64,000 bases of DNA, from assembly GCF_000763945.1 (NCBI RefSeq), contig NZ_JQFJ01000005.1, positions 62,001 to 126,000 on the forward strand, written 5' to 3'. This stretch comes from Sphingopyxis sp. MWB1 (lineage in GTDB: Bacteria > Pseudomonadota > Alphaproteobacteria > Sphingomonadales > Sphingomonadaceae). This document shows positions 17,124 through 25,854 of this stretch, piece by piece; position 1 is the stretch's first letter; every line of letters starts with the position of its first letter. A program made the translations under genes and the position numbers. The notes below the pieces were generated by a model. It was not told the origin of the DNA. It ran no database searches and was given only the letters and a program-made list of their open reading frames with translations.

Positions 17124-17560
17124 CAGCGCGGCGCCTCTGCTCCGGTCGCCGATTCCGCGCCGACCAGCGCGACCTGGACATAGCCAGCCGCACGCAGCGC
17201 ATTCATCGCCTGCATCACTTCGTCATAGCTGGTGACCTTGTCGGCGCGCAGGAAGATGCGCTGCTCGCGGTCTTCCCCGGTCGCGCGCACCACCTCCATG
17301 CCCAGCGTGTCGAGCCGCACTTCCTCTTCATTCACCAAAATCCGGCCATCGGCCTGGATCGAGAGATAGACGGGATTGTCGGGCTTGGCCGCCGGCCTGG
17401 CGTTGGAAACGGGCAAGTCGACCTTGACATCAACGGTGGCCAGCGGGGCGGCGACCATGAAGATGATCAGCAGCACGAGCATGACGTCAATGAACGGCGT
17501 CACGTTAATCTCGTGCGCGACCGCCAGATCTTCGCTGTCGGAGGCGAGCCGGAGCGCCAT
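17123..17560 (-). CDS. exbD: ExbD/TolR family biopolymer transport protein
   Basis: 145 residues. One N-terminal membrane helix (VTPFIDVMLVLLIIFMVAAP) with the key proton-carrying Asp in PFIDVML, then a periplasmic domain with ILVNEEEV and IFLRADK. It forms the Ton motor with ExbB. It begins 3 bp after the exbB stop and overlaps tonB by 3 bp. Assignment to Ton rather than Tol follows from the neighbouring tonB and receptor. Confidence 0.92.
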   Translation of the reverse strand: MALRLASDSEDLAVAHEINVTPFIDVMLVLLIIFMVAAPLATVDVKVDLPVSNARPAAKPDNPVYLSIQADGRILVNEEEVRLDTLGMEVVRATGEDREQRIFLRADKVTSYDEVMQAMNALRAAGYVQVALVGAESATGAEAPR

Positions 17561-17563
17561 GAT

Positions 17564-18337
17564 TTACGCCTTTCCCGCGCCGAGCGTGCCGCGGCTGAGA
17601 TCACGCGAGACGAGGCGGAGCAGCGCGGCGGCGCTGTCGGCCACTACAGCGCGGTGGGCGGCAATCTGGCGCGCGAAGTGATTATAGATGACGACGGCGG
17701 GAATGGCGGCGACGAGGCCCAGCGCCGTTGCGAGCAGCGCCTCTGCAATCCCCGGTGCGACGACGGCAAGATTGGTCGTCTGTTTTTCGGCAATGCCGAT
17801 AAAGCTGTTCATAATGCCCCAGACGGTCCCGAACAGGCCGACAAAGGGTGCCGTGGCGCCGATGGTGGCGAGGATGGTCACGCCCTGCGTCGCCTTGCGC
17901 GCCCAGCGCGCTTCATAACGGTCGAGTCGCGAAACGAGCCGTTCCTTCAGCCCTTCGGGGTCGCCCAGCGCATCGGCAGACTGGGCAATCTCTGCCTCTG
18001 CCTCACGCAGCAGCGGGCTGGAGCGAAGCGGTGCAGCCACATCATCAAGCGACGCTGCCCCTTCGAGCGCGGCGCGGGTCGCCTCCACATCGCGGCGCGC
18101 GCGCGCCAGTTCGAAATGTTTGGCGACCAGCACGGTCCAGGTGATGATCGACGCGATCAGCAGGCCGATCATCACCAGTTTTACCACCCAGTCCGCCTGA
18201 GCGAACATGCCCCAGACGCTGAGATCATGCGGGATGGCAGGCGCGGCCATGTCGACGGGGGCGGGTGCGGCAGCCCATGCGGCGCCAAACGGAACCAGCG
18301 GTGCGAGTGTAAAAAGGGCGCGAAGAGGCGGCTTCAT
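17564..18337 (-). CDS. exbB: ExbB/TolQ family proton channel protein
   Basis: 257 residues. An apparent signal peptide (LFTLAPLVPFGAAWAAA) is followed by three membrane helices typical of ExbB: one near residue 50 (LVMIGLLIASIITW) and two late ones around TIGATAPFVGLFGTVWGI and GLVAAIPAVVIYNHF. It is the stator of the Ton complex. The frame is open back to 18409, but ATG 18337 gives a clean signal peptide and leaves the Fur-type box and the -10 element outside the coding region. First gene of the iron-uptake operon. Confidence 0.92.
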   Translation of the reverse strand: MKPPLRALFTLAPLVPFGAAWAAAPAPVDMAAPAIPHDLSVWGMFAQADWVVKLVMIGLLIASIITWTVLVAKHFELARARRDVEATRAALEGAASLDDVAAPLRSSPLLREAEAEIAQSADALGDPEGLKERLVSRLDRYEARWARKATQGVTILATIGATAPFVGLFGTVWGIMNSFIGIAEKQTTNLAVVAPGIAEALLATALGLVAAIPAVVIYNHFARQIAAHRAVVADSAAALLRLVSRDLSRGTLGAGKA

Positions 18338-18393
18338 TCGGGCGATTCTTTCCTGTTGCGGTGGAGCGCGCGATATGCGTGCGCCGACGCTAA

Positions 18394-18414
18394 TGCAAGT
18401 GATTTGCAATTATA
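18394..18414 (-). promoter_or_regulatory. Fur-type operator next to a TATAAT -10 element, exbB promoter
   Basis: TGCAA-GTGAT-TTGCA (18394-18408) is a perfect 5-bp-arm inverted repeat. A perfect TATAAT (18409-18414, minus strand) abuts it, so a bound repressor would block transcription of exbB. The same pattern, TGC(A/G)A-N-TGATT-(T/C)GCA, recurs at 42722-42740 before the haem-type receptor. The link to Fur is inferred from the gene set and shared motif. Confidence 0.6.
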
Positions 18415-18421
18415 AAAGTAG

Positions 18422-18439
18422 CGGAAAGTGAATTTTCCG
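18422..18439. repeat. Short inverted repeat, CGGAAAGT-type hairpin
   Basis: CGGAAA-GTGAAT-TTTCCG. It begins like the hairpin at 19809-19827, 1.4 kb away, which suggests a small dispersed repeat family. Confidence 0.35.
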
Positions 18440-18607
18440 GTCGCTGTTGCCGCAAAGTCGCGGTGTGAAGCCCGGCATAAGGGGGAGGCTGTTCAGCGCA
18501 GCGAAAGCGTCCGCCGCCTATCCCCTCGGCGAATACACCGCGCCGAACCCGTGCGATTCGCGCTCTCGCGAGTCGCTTTGCCTGTCGCGAAGTGAAGGAT
18601 GATGCTC

Positions 18608-19039
18608 ATGCCCCGTTGGACGCTTGCTGCCCTGCCTCTGGTTGCGCTTGCCGCGCCGCTTCCCGCTGTGGCCGCCGAACCCGGCCTTGAACGCGCCGCA
18701 GAGACGCTGAACGACCCCGCGACGCAAGACCGCATCGCCGACGCGATGGGGACATTGGTCGGAGCATTGATGCAGGTGAATATCGGTCCGCTCGCCGAAG
18801 CGGTCGCGAAAATCGACCCCGATTCCGATGCCGCCTATCTGCCCGCCGATGCGACGCTGGGCGAAATGGCCGGGCGCGACGCGCATGATGCGGAACGCAC
18901 CGCCGATCAGGTGCGCCAAGGCGCCCGTGTGGCCGGACAGGCTGCGGCAACGCTGGTGACCTATGCTCCCATTTTGAAAGAGATGGCGAGCGACATGATC
19001 GCACAAATGGCCCGGCAGACCGCCGCGCCGCGCGATTAA
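18608..19039 (+). CDS. Hypothetical secreted protein, Ala-rich
   Basis: 143 residues. A signal peptide (LAALPLVALAAPLPAVAA) is followed by a mostly helical acidic domain with RVAGQAAATLVTYAPIL near the end. It has no recognised family. The reading frame has stacked starts at 18599, 18602 and 18608; ATG 18608 sits 8 bases after AAGGA and begins the hydrophobic signal, so it is preferred. It is divergent from exbB, with 270 bp between them that holds the Fur-type box. Confidence 0.6.
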   Translation: MPRWTLAALPLVALAAPLPAVAAEPGLERAAETLNDPATQDRIADAMGTLVGALMQVNIGPLAEAVAKIDPDSDAAYLPADATLGEMAGRDAHDAERTADQVRQGARVAGQAAATLVTYAPILKEMASDMIAQMARQTAAPRD

Positions 19040-19129
19040 GCCAACAGAGTAACGAAAGAATCCCCTGCTCCGCCGCGCAGCCCCGCTATAGGCGTTGCGC
19101 GCGCGGGGTGGGCCTCCTATGCCCAATCC

Positions 19130-19801
19130 ATGTGGCAGCTTTATCAATTCCCCCTCTGTCCTTTTTCCCGCAAAATCCGGCTCCTTCTTGGCGAGAAGGG
19201 CGTGGGTTACGAACTGCTGCGCGAATCGCCCTGGGAACGGCGCGACGAATATATCGCGCTGAATCCCGCCGGCCGCACGCCGGTGATGGTGGATGATACG
19301 CGCGGGCAAGTGCTGATCGACAGCAATGCCATCGCCGAATATTTCGAAGAAACGGTCGATGCCAAGGCGATGATCAACGGCACGGCGGTGCAGCGCGCCG
19401 AAATTCGCCGCCTGGTCGCATGGTTCGACCAGGAATTTTATTATGAAGTCACCGGGCCGCTGCTGTTCGAACGGATGCAGAAGCGGATTGTCCACCGTCA
19501 GCCCCCCGACGCGGGCGCGCTGCGGGAGGCGATGCGCGCGGCGAACCAGCATCTCGACTATATCGACTATCTGATCGACCACCGCACTTGGTTGGCGGGC
19601 GCGACGATGAGCCTCGCGGATCTGGCCGCCGCCGCGCATATTTCGGTCGCCGATTATCTGGGCGGGATCGACTGGACGGGGCATGAGCAGACCAAGGGCT
19701 GGTATTCCGGGTTGAAGTCGCGGCCCAGCTTCCGGCCCCTGCTCGGCGAGCGGATGGAATTGATCGCGCCGCCCTCCTACTATGAAGATGTGGATTTTTG
19801 A
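19130..19801 (+). CDS. fzlA: Glutathione S-transferase family protein, probable FtsZ-binding FzlA
   Basis: 223 residues. N-terminal thioredoxin fold with FPLCPFSRKIRLLLGEK and NPAGRTPVMV, C-terminal helical domain with WLAGATMSLADLAAAAH and the tail PPSYYEDVDF. This architecture and tail match my recollection of alphaproteobacterial FzlA, a GST-like protein that binds FtsZ and is needed for division and curvature in Caulobacter. An ordinary GST remains possible. Single gene, convergent with ubiG. Confidence 0.7.
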   Translation: MWQLYQFPLCPFSRKIRLLLGEKGVGYELLRESPWERRDEYIALNPAGRTPVMVDDTRGQVLIDSNAIAEYFEETVDAKAMINGTAVQRAEIRRLVAWFDQEFYYEVTGPLLFERMQKRIVHRQPPDAGALREAMRAANQHLDYIDYLIDHRTWLAGATMSLADLAAAAHISVADYLGGIDWTGHEQTKGWYSGLKSRPSFRPLLGERMELIAPPSYYEDVDF

Positions 19802-19808
19802 CGCGCCA

Positions 19809-19827
19809 CGGAAAGTAAAACTTTCCG
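19809..19827. terminator. Hairpin between convergent fzlA and ubiG
   Basis: An 8-bp perfect stem, CGGAAAGT-AAA-ACTTTCCG, just after fzlA and before the end of ubiG. It may act as a terminator, though there is no long T-tract; it resembles the repeat at 18422. Confidence 0.4.
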
Positions 19828-19873
19828 AAGCGTCATCCCCCGCCTTCGCGGCGGCGACAGGGACTTGGCAGCT

Positions 19874-20611
19874 TCAGCCGTGGCGCGCGGCGATCAGATA
19901 GTTGAGCGCCTGACTGCCGCCGAGTTTGAAACCCCGGCTGGCCGAAGGCGCAAGGCCGGTGCGGTCGATGACCCTCAGACCGACCTCCTCCATCAACGCC
20001 TCCAACTCTTCGGGGCGGAGGAACTTGTCCCAGTCATGCGTGCCGCGCGGCACCGCGCCGAAGCGCTCAGCAGCCTCGACAAGCAGGATTTTGGACGCCG
20101 CCGTGCGATTGGGGGTCGAGAGGATCATCAGCCCGTCCGGCCCGAGGCGCGCCGCGAGGCCCGCCAGAAAAGCCGCGGGATCGGCGACATGTTCGATCAC
20201 TTCCATCGAGGTGACGAGGTCGAAGGTCGCGCTTTCGCCCCCCTCTGTATCGAGATCAGCCAATTCGCCTGCGAAATAGTCGATGGCGAGCCCCTGCCCC
20301 GCGGCATGGGCGCGCGCCGCGCCGATATTTTCGGGCGCCGCATCGACCCCGGTGACCGCCGCGCCCATACGCGCCAAGGGCTCGGTAAGCAGCCCGGCGC
20401 CGCAGCCGACATCGAGCGCGCTTTTCCCCGCAAGTGGATGACGTTCACGCGCGTCGATATGCCAATGGGCGTCAATCTGTTCGCGAATATAGGAAAGCCG
20501 CACCGGATTCAGCCGATGCAGCATCGCCGACGAGCCCTTCGGGTCCCACCAGTCGGCAGCGAGCGCGCCAAAATGAGCGGCTTCATTCGGATTGATCGTC
20601 GCGATATTCAT
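19874..20611 (-). CDS. ubiG: Ubiquinone biosynthesis O-methyltransferase UbiG
   Basis: 245 residues. Class I SAM-dependent methyltransferase with motif I LDVGCGAGLL and the UbiG-type start (MNIATINPNEAAHFGALAADWWD) followed by LHRLNPVRLSYI. It methylates both O-positions in ubiquinone synthesis. The C-terminus has HDWDKFLRPEELEALM, typical of UbiG. ATG 20611 is preferred over the upstream open frame since the N-terminus then matches the family. lysC lies divergently, 155 bp away; a hairpin GCGCAA-GAAAT-TTGCGC (20642-20658) is in the gap. Confidence 0.93.
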   Translation of the reverse strand: MNIATINPNEAAHFGALAADWWDPKGSSAMLHRLNPVRLSYIREQIDAHWHIDARERHPLAGKSALDVGCGAGLLTEPLARMGAAVTGVDAAPENIGAARAHAAGQGLAIDYFAGELADLDTEGGESATFDLVTSMEVIEHVADPAAFLAGLAARLGPDGLMILSTPNRTAASKILLVEAAERFGAVPRGTHDWDKFLRPEELEALMEEVGLRVIDRTGLAPSASRGFKLGGSQALNYLIAARHG

Positions 20612-20765
20612 AACATAATCCGTGCCACTCCCGGCCCCGGCGCGCAAGAAATTTGCGCCGCATACGTCAGCGCGCTTGCCAACCCCCTTGCCCTTCCCTA
20701 ACAGCCGATCGCCGCAGAATCCTAAGGAAAGTTGCGGCGGAAACCAGTTTGAAGAGGCAGGGCGC

Positions 20766-22013
20766 ATGGCACGGATCGTGATGAAATTCGGGGGCACGTC
20801 AATGGCGGGCACCGAGCGGATTCGCACCGTGGCGAAACTGGTCGCGCGCGAAGTCGCCGCCGGCAATGAGGTGGCGGTGGTCGTGTCGGCCATGGCGGGC
20901 GAGACCGACCGGCTGGTGGGTTTCTGCCGCGAGGCCAATCCGCGTTATGACCCGGCCGAATATGATGTGGTCGTCGCATCGGGCGAACAGGTAACATCGG
21001 GGCTGCTCGCGCTGACCTTGCAGGCGATGGGGGTCCCCGCGCGCAGTTGGCTCGGCTGGCAATTGCCGATCCGCACCGAAGAGGCCCACGCCCGCGCACG
21101 CATCATCGACATTGATACGGGTGCGCTGTCGGCGGCAATGGCCAAGGGCGAGGTGGCGGTCATCCCCGGCTTTCAGGGGCTGATGGACGATGGCCGGGTC
21201 GCGACGCTGGGCCGGGGCGGGTCGGACACCAGCGCGGTTGCCGTTGCGGCAGCCGTTAAAGCCGACCGCTGCGACATTTATACCGATGTCGATGGCGTTT
21301 ATACCACCGACCCGCGCATCGTCGCCCGCGCGCAAAAGCTCGATTATGTCACCTATGAAGAAATGCTCGAACTGGCGAGTGTCGGGGCCAAGGTACTTCA
21401 GACCCGTTCGGTCGGGCTGGCCATGAAGGAAGGCGTGCGCGTGCAGGTGCTTTCCAGCTTTGTCGAAGGCGACGAAGCCCCGAAAAAAGGCACGATGATC
21501 GTCAGCGACGAGGAAATTGAGGAACATCAGATGGAACGGCAGCTCATCACCGGCATCGCTCATGACAAGAATGAAGCGAAAATCATCGTTACCCGTGTGC
21601 CCGACCGGCCGGGCGGCGTTGCCAATATTTTTGGCCCACTGGCCGCTGCCGGCATCAATGTCGATATGATCATCCAGAATGTCGGCCGCGACAAGGGCGA
21701 GACCGACGTGACCTTTACGGTTCCCGCCGCCGACCTGATCCGGTCCATCGACATGCTGGAAGCGGCAAAGGAAAAGATCGGGTTCAACCGCGTAATCAGC
21801 GACGACAAGGTCGCGAAGATTAGCGTTGTAGGCGTCGGCATGAAGAGCCATGCCGGGGTGGCGAGCACCATGTTCCGCGCGCTGGCCGATCGCGGCATCA
21901 ATATTCAGGCGATTTCCACGAGCGAGATCAAGGTCAGCGTCCTGATCGACGAGGATGAAACCGAACTCGCGGTGCGCGTGCTCCACACTGCCTATGGGCT
22001 GGACGCCGACTGA
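20766..22013 (+). CDS. lysC: Aspartate kinase
   Basis: 415 residues, close to the usual single-function length. Catalytic domain starts with VMKFGGTSM and contains the substrate loop GRGGSDTSAVA. Two ACT domains follow (about 265-400; VPDRPGGVANIFG and ISVVGVGMKSHAG), which allow feedback by lysine and/or threonine. It is the first enzyme of the lysine, methionine and threonine branch. ATG 20766 follows a purine-rich GAAGAGGCAGGG. The class A PBP gene follows in the same direction after 99 bp. Confidence 0.95.
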   Translation: MARIVMKFGGTSMAGTERIRTVAKLVAREVAAGNEVAVVVSAMAGETDRLVGFCREANPRYDPAEYDVVVASGEQVTSGLLALTLQAMGVPARSWLGWQLPIRTEEAHARARIIDIDTGALSAAMAKGEVAVIPGFQGLMDDGRVATLGRGGSDTSAVAVAAAVKADRCDIYTDVDGVYTTDPRIVARAQKLDYVTYEEMLELASVGAKVLQTRSVGLAMKEGVRVQVLSSFVEGDEAPKKGTMIVSDEEIEEHQMERQLITGIAHDKNEAKIIVTRVPDRPGGVANIFGPLAAAGINVDMIIQNVGRDKGETDVTFTVPAADLIRSIDMLEAAKEKIGFNRVISDDKVAKISVVGVGMKSHAGVASTMFRALADRGINIQAISTSEIKVSVLIDEDETELAVRVLHTAYGLDAD

Positions 22014-22112
22014 GGATCAGGACATAGCGGTAACGGGCGATAGCCGACAGGCGTCGCCCCGGGGGAGCCGCATTTGCCTGCCCTGTATTGCTCGTGTAAT
22101 ACGGCCTCAGGC

Positions 22113-24218
22113 ATGACCGCATCCGACCACCCCCTGTTCCGCGATCCCCCGCCGCCAGCCGAGGAAGTGCCGCTGGCCCAGGCCGGGATGGACGGTGCGT
22201 CCATTCCACCGGCCGAATCGCGCTGGCGCAAGCGGATGCGCTGGGTCGGGCGCGGCTTTGCGGCGCTGGCAATATTGCTGATCTTGCTGATCGGCTGGCT
22301 GGCGGTAACCGCGCCGTTGTCCAAATCGCTGGAGCCGATCGCACCGCCACAGATCACGCTGCTCGCCGCCGATGGTACCCCCATTGCTCGGCGAGGGGCG
22401 ATTGTCGAAAAGCCGGTCGAGGAGGCCAAGCTGCCGCCCCATGTCAAACAGGCGTTTCTGGCAATCGAGGATCGGCGCTTTTACAGCCATTGGGGCATTG
22501 ACCCGCGCAGCATCGGGCGGGCGCTGTGGAGCAATGTGACGGGCGGGCCGACCCAGGGCGGCAGCACCATCACCCAGCAGCTCGCCAAATTCACCTTTTT
22601 AAGCCCCAAACGCACATTGGGGCGCAAGGCGCGCGAGGCAATGATCGCGCTGTGGCTCGAGGCGTGGCTGACCAAGGACGAAATCCTCGAACGCTATTTA
22701 TCCAACGCCTATTTCGGCGATAATACTTATGGCCTGCGCGCGGCGTCGCTGCATTATTTCTATCGCCAACCCGAAAATCTGACCCGCGCGCAGGCAGCGA
22801 TGCTGGCCGGGCTGGTGCAGGCGCCATCGCGCCTTGCGCCCACCAAAAATCCCAAACTAGCCGAGCAACGGATGAAGCTGGTGCTCAACGCGATGGTGGC
22901 GACCGGCGCGATGACCGCTGCCGAAGCGCGCGCGACGCGCACCCCGGCGATTGATGTGCGGCGGCGCAGCGACCTGCCCACCGGCACCTATTTTGCCGAC
23001 TGGGCGCTGCCCGAAGCACGCAAGCTGAGCGATGTCGGCTATTCGCGCCAGACGATCCGCACCACGCTCGACAGCCGGTTGCAGGGCATTGCCCGGCGCG
23101 TCACCGCACGCGCACCGCTGGGCAAGGCGCAGGTGGCGCTGGTCGCCATGCGCCCCGATGGCGAAGTGGTGGCGATGATCGGCGGGCGCGATTATGCCAA
23201 ATCGCCCTTCAACCGCGCGACGCAGGCGAAACGCCAGCCGGGATCGACCTTCAAGCTGTTCGTCTATCTCGCGGCGCTGCGCGAAGGGTGGAAGCCCGAG
23301 GACCGCATCGACAATCGCACGATTGAAGTCGGCGGCTATCGCCCCAAAAATGCCGGCGGGCGCTATTCGCCGTCGATCTCGATGGAAGATGCCTTTGCCC
23401 AGTCGAGCAATGTCGCCGCCGTGCGCCTGTTCCGCGATATCGGCGATGAAGCCGTGATCCGCGCGGCGCGCGATCTGGGCGTAACATCAAAGCTGCCCAA
23501 GGGCGATCCGAGTATGGCGCTGGGCACATCGACGATGACGCTGATGGAGCTGACCGCTGCCTATGCGGCCGTCGCCGCCAATGCCTATCCGGTCGAACCG
23601 CGCGCCTTTGAAGCCGAGCGTAAAAACTGGTTCGAGCGGGTCTTTTCCGGCCCCGACAGCTTTGGGCGCCGCGAGCATCAGGCGATGGAGCGCATGCTGC
23701 GCGCCGCCGTCAATCGCGGTACGGGGCGCGCGGCGCGCCTGTCGGTGCCCAATTATGGCAAGACGGGGACGACGCAGGATAATCGCGATGCCCTGTTCGT
23801 AGGCTATGCCAATGGGCTGGTCGTCGGCGTGTGGATCGGCAATGACGATAACAGCCCGCTGAAAGGCATTTCGGGCGGCGGCCTGCCCGCGCGCATCTGG
23901 CGCGATTTCATGACCGAGGCGTCCGGGCGGGCCCGGCCCAGCGCGCCCAAGCCCGCGGCCAATCCGCGCGGTCCGGTTCAGCCGCTCGACGTGCCGGACG
24001 TCAGCGACATTCCCATCGGCGACAACAGCAGCATCGGCATACGCGATGGCGAGGCGGTGCTACGCGCCGAGATTGGCGGGACGCAGATCGACCTGCGCCT
24101 GCCGGTCGATGGTCAGGCCGCGCGGGCGGGAGGCGCGGGAAGCGGAACGCCCGCGCCCAACCCCTCCCCCGCGCCGATCGTGACGGTAACCCCCGGCCCG
24201 GCGACGCGGAACGAGTGA
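22113..24218 (+). CDS. Class A penicillin-binding protein (glycosyltransferase-transpeptidase)
   Basis: 701 residues. A membrane anchor (about 50-66) is followed by a GT51 transglycosylase with E119 in IEDRRFYSHWG and the GGSTITQQLAK motif. The transpeptidase has S378-x-x-K381 (QPGSTFK), S431-S-N433 and K550-T-G. It polymerises and cross-links peptidoglycan in the periplasm. The cytosolic N-terminal tail is Pro-rich, and the C-terminal tail (from about 610) is long, Pro/Ala/Gly-rich and probably disordered. The frame opens at TTG 22074, but ATG 22113 gives the usual PBP1-type start. Closest functional match is PBP1A. Confidence 0.92.
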   Translation: MTASDHPLFRDPPPPAEEVPLAQAGMDGASIPPAESRWRKRMRWVGRGFAALAILLILLIGWLAVTAPLSKSLEPIAPPQITLLAADGTPIARRGAIVEKPVEEAKLPPHVKQAFLAIEDRRFYSHWGIDPRSIGRALWSNVTGGPTQGGSTITQQLAKFTFLSPKRTLGRKAREAMIALWLEAWLTKDEILERYLSNAYFGDNTYGLRAASLHYFYRQPENLTRAQAAMLAGLVQAPSRLAPTKNPKLAEQRMKLVLNAMVATGAMTAAEARATRTPAIDVRRRSDLPTGTYFADWALPEARKLSDVGYSRQTIRTTLDSRLQGIARRVTARAPLGKAQVALVAMRPDGEVVAMIGGRDYAKSPFNRATQAKRQPGSTFKLFVYLAALREGWKPEDRIDNRTIEVGGYRPKNAGGRYSPSISMEDAFAQSSNVAAVRLFRDIGDEAVIRAARDLGVTSKLPKGDPSMALGTSTMTLMELTAAYAAVAANAYPVEPRAFEAERKNWFERVFSGPDSFGRREHQAMERMLRAAVNRGTGRAARLSVPNYGKTGTTQDNRDALFVGYANGLVVGVWIGNDDNSPLKGISGGGLPARIWRDFMTEASGRARPSAPKPAANPRGPVQPLDVPDVSDIPIGDNSSIGIRDGEAVLRAEIGGTQIDLRLPVDGQAARAGGAGSGTPAPNPSPAPIVTVTPGPATRNE

Positions 24219-24339
24219 AATTTCGCTGTTCTCTCGTCCGTCGCCGCGATAGTTTGGCGGCGATGACTCTTCTGCTTTTCCGGCCTTGTCTGCCGTTTCG
24301 CCTGTCTGAGCCGCTTCATGCTTTTGCCAAGGCTGCGCC

Positions 24340-24846
24340 ATGCTAAGCGTCGAAGCCCATGAAGCACAGCCCTGGCCTGCCGACCAAGACTGGACCGCGC
24401 TCGCCGACGAAGCGGTGGCGGTTGCGCTCGGCCTCACCCCCTATGCCGACCTCGCCCATGCTGCGCCGCTGGTCGAAGTTTCGGTGCGGCTGAGCGATGA
24501 TGCCGAGGTGCAGGCGCTCAACCGCAATTTTCGCGGCAAGGACAAGCCCACCAATGTCCTGTCTTTTCCGCAAGTGCAGGATGATCTGCTCGAAAGCCTG
24601 TCGAACAGCGACGATGGCGAGATATTGCTGGGCGATATCGTGCTGGCGCGCGAGACCTGCGCCCGCGAGGCAGAGGAAAAGGGCATAAGTCTCGTCGATC
24701 ATGCCGTGCATCTGATGGTGCATGGCACGCTGCATCTGGTCGGTTATGATCATCAGGACGAAGTCAGCGCGGCAGCGATGGAAGCTTTGGAAGTGAAAGC
24801 ACTTGCATCGCTGGGCATCGCCAATCCATATGAGCGACTGGATTGA
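24340..24846 (+). CDS. ybeY: Endoribonuclease YbeY (rRNA maturation)
   Basis: 168 residues. The zinc site is H128-G-x-x-H132-x5-H138 in HGTLHLVGYDH, and NFRGKDKPTNVLSF is the conserved substrate-side motif. It is involved in 16S rRNA 3' end processing and ribosome quality control. It is followed by corC after 19 bp, the usual order. In many Alphaproteobacteria phoH is directly upstream, but in this genome phoH is at 45-46 kb on the other strand. Confidence 0.95.
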   Translation: MLSVEAHEAQPWPADQDWTALADEAVAVALGLTPYADLAHAAPLVEVSVRLSDDAEVQALNRNFRGKDKPTNVLSFPQVQDDLLESLSNSDDGEILLGDIVLARETCAREAEEKGISLVDHAVHLMVHGTLHLVGYDHQDEVSAAAMEALEVKALASLGIANPYERLD

Positions 24847-24865
24847 TCAAGGAAACCATAGCATC

Positions 24866-25813
24866 ATGCCCGACGACCAAGGGTCTTCGAACCGATCGGA
24901 AGAGGACAGTAGTAGAAGCGGCCTTTTCGCCAGCCTGAAAACACTGCTGTTCCGCACCAATGGCGAACCCTCGCTGCGCGAGCAGATTGAGGACGTCATC
25001 GACGAAGCCGAGGATGAAGAAAGCACACCCCGGCGCAAAAACAATCTGGTCGGCGACCTGTCCCCCATCGAACGCAAGATGGTTCGCAACCTTCTGCACT
25101 TTGGCGAGCAAACGGTTGATGATGTTGCGGTGCCGCGCGGCGAGATTATCGCCGTGCCGGAAACCGCCAGCTTTGCCGAAATCGCCGCCCTGTTTGTCGA
25201 GGCCGGCCATAGCCGCTTTCCCGTCTATCGCGAGACGCTGGACGAAGTAATCGGCATGATCCACGTCAAGGATGTGTTCGCGGTGCTAACCGAGGGGCGC
25301 GAGCCCCCGCCGCTTCTCGACCTGTTGCGTCAGCCGCTTTACGTTCCCGAATCGATGGGCGTGCTCGACCTGCTCGCTGAAATGCGAGCGAAACGCACGC
25401 ATCTGGCCATCGTCATCGACGAATATTCGGGCACCGAAGGGCTGGTGACGTTCGAGGATCTGGTCGAGGAAATCGTCGGCGAGGTAGAAGACGAGCATGA
25501 TGATGAGCCAACCGCGCTGTTCACCGCGATGGACAATGGCTGCTGGGAAGCCGATGCACGCGCCGAACTCGACGATATCGGCGAAGCCATCGACGCGCGG
25601 CTGGCCGAGGTGGAGGAAGATGTCGAAACCTTGGGCGGCCTCGCCGCCGTGCTAGCGGGCCATGTGCCGCAGGTGGGCGAATGGCTGAAACATCCAAGCG
25701 GCTGGCGCATCGAGGTGACCGAAGCCGATGAGCGGCGGGTCCACCATCTGCGCCTGCATCCGCCGGTCGAGGTCGATCCTGAAGCGCCGATCGAGCGCCC
25801 CGAGGGCTTTTGA
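24866..25813 (+). CDS. corC: CorC/HlyC family protein with two CBS domains
   Basis: 315 residues. Acidic N-terminus, two CBS domains (about 90-215, with RGEIIAVPETASFAEIAA and YSGTEGLVTFEDL) and a C-terminal CorC_HlyC domain (about 230-305, VETLGGLAAVLAGHVP). The family is tied to Mg/Co efflux; it lacks the N-terminal membrane domain of full HlyC/TlyC proteins. The frame is open back to 24803, overlapping ybeY. ATG 24866, preceded by AAGGA, fits the short spacing and avoids overlap. Confidence 0.9.
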   Translation: MPDDQGSSNRSEEDSSRSGLFASLKTLLFRTNGEPSLREQIEDVIDEAEDEESTPRRKNNLVGDLSPIERKMVRNLLHFGEQTVDDVAVPRGEIIAVPETASFAEIAALFVEAGHSRFPVYRETLDEVIGMIHVKDVFAVLTEGREPPPLLDLLRQPLYVPESMGVLDLLAEMRAKRTHLAIVIDEYSGTEGLVTFEDLVEEIVGEVEDEHDDEPTALFTAMDNGCWEADARAELDDIGEAIDARLAEVEEDVETLGGLAAVLAGHVPQVGEWLKHPSGWRIEVTEADERRVHHLRLHPPVEVDPEAPIERPEGF

Positions 25814-25854
25814 CGCGATTGCCTTTGCTGGGCCAAGCGATTAGCGAGGCTTCA

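Noticed and set aside
24263..24353. Small ORF overlapping the ybeY start
   Set aside because: No convincing ribosome-binding site, no conserved features; overlap with ATG of ybeY is likely chance.
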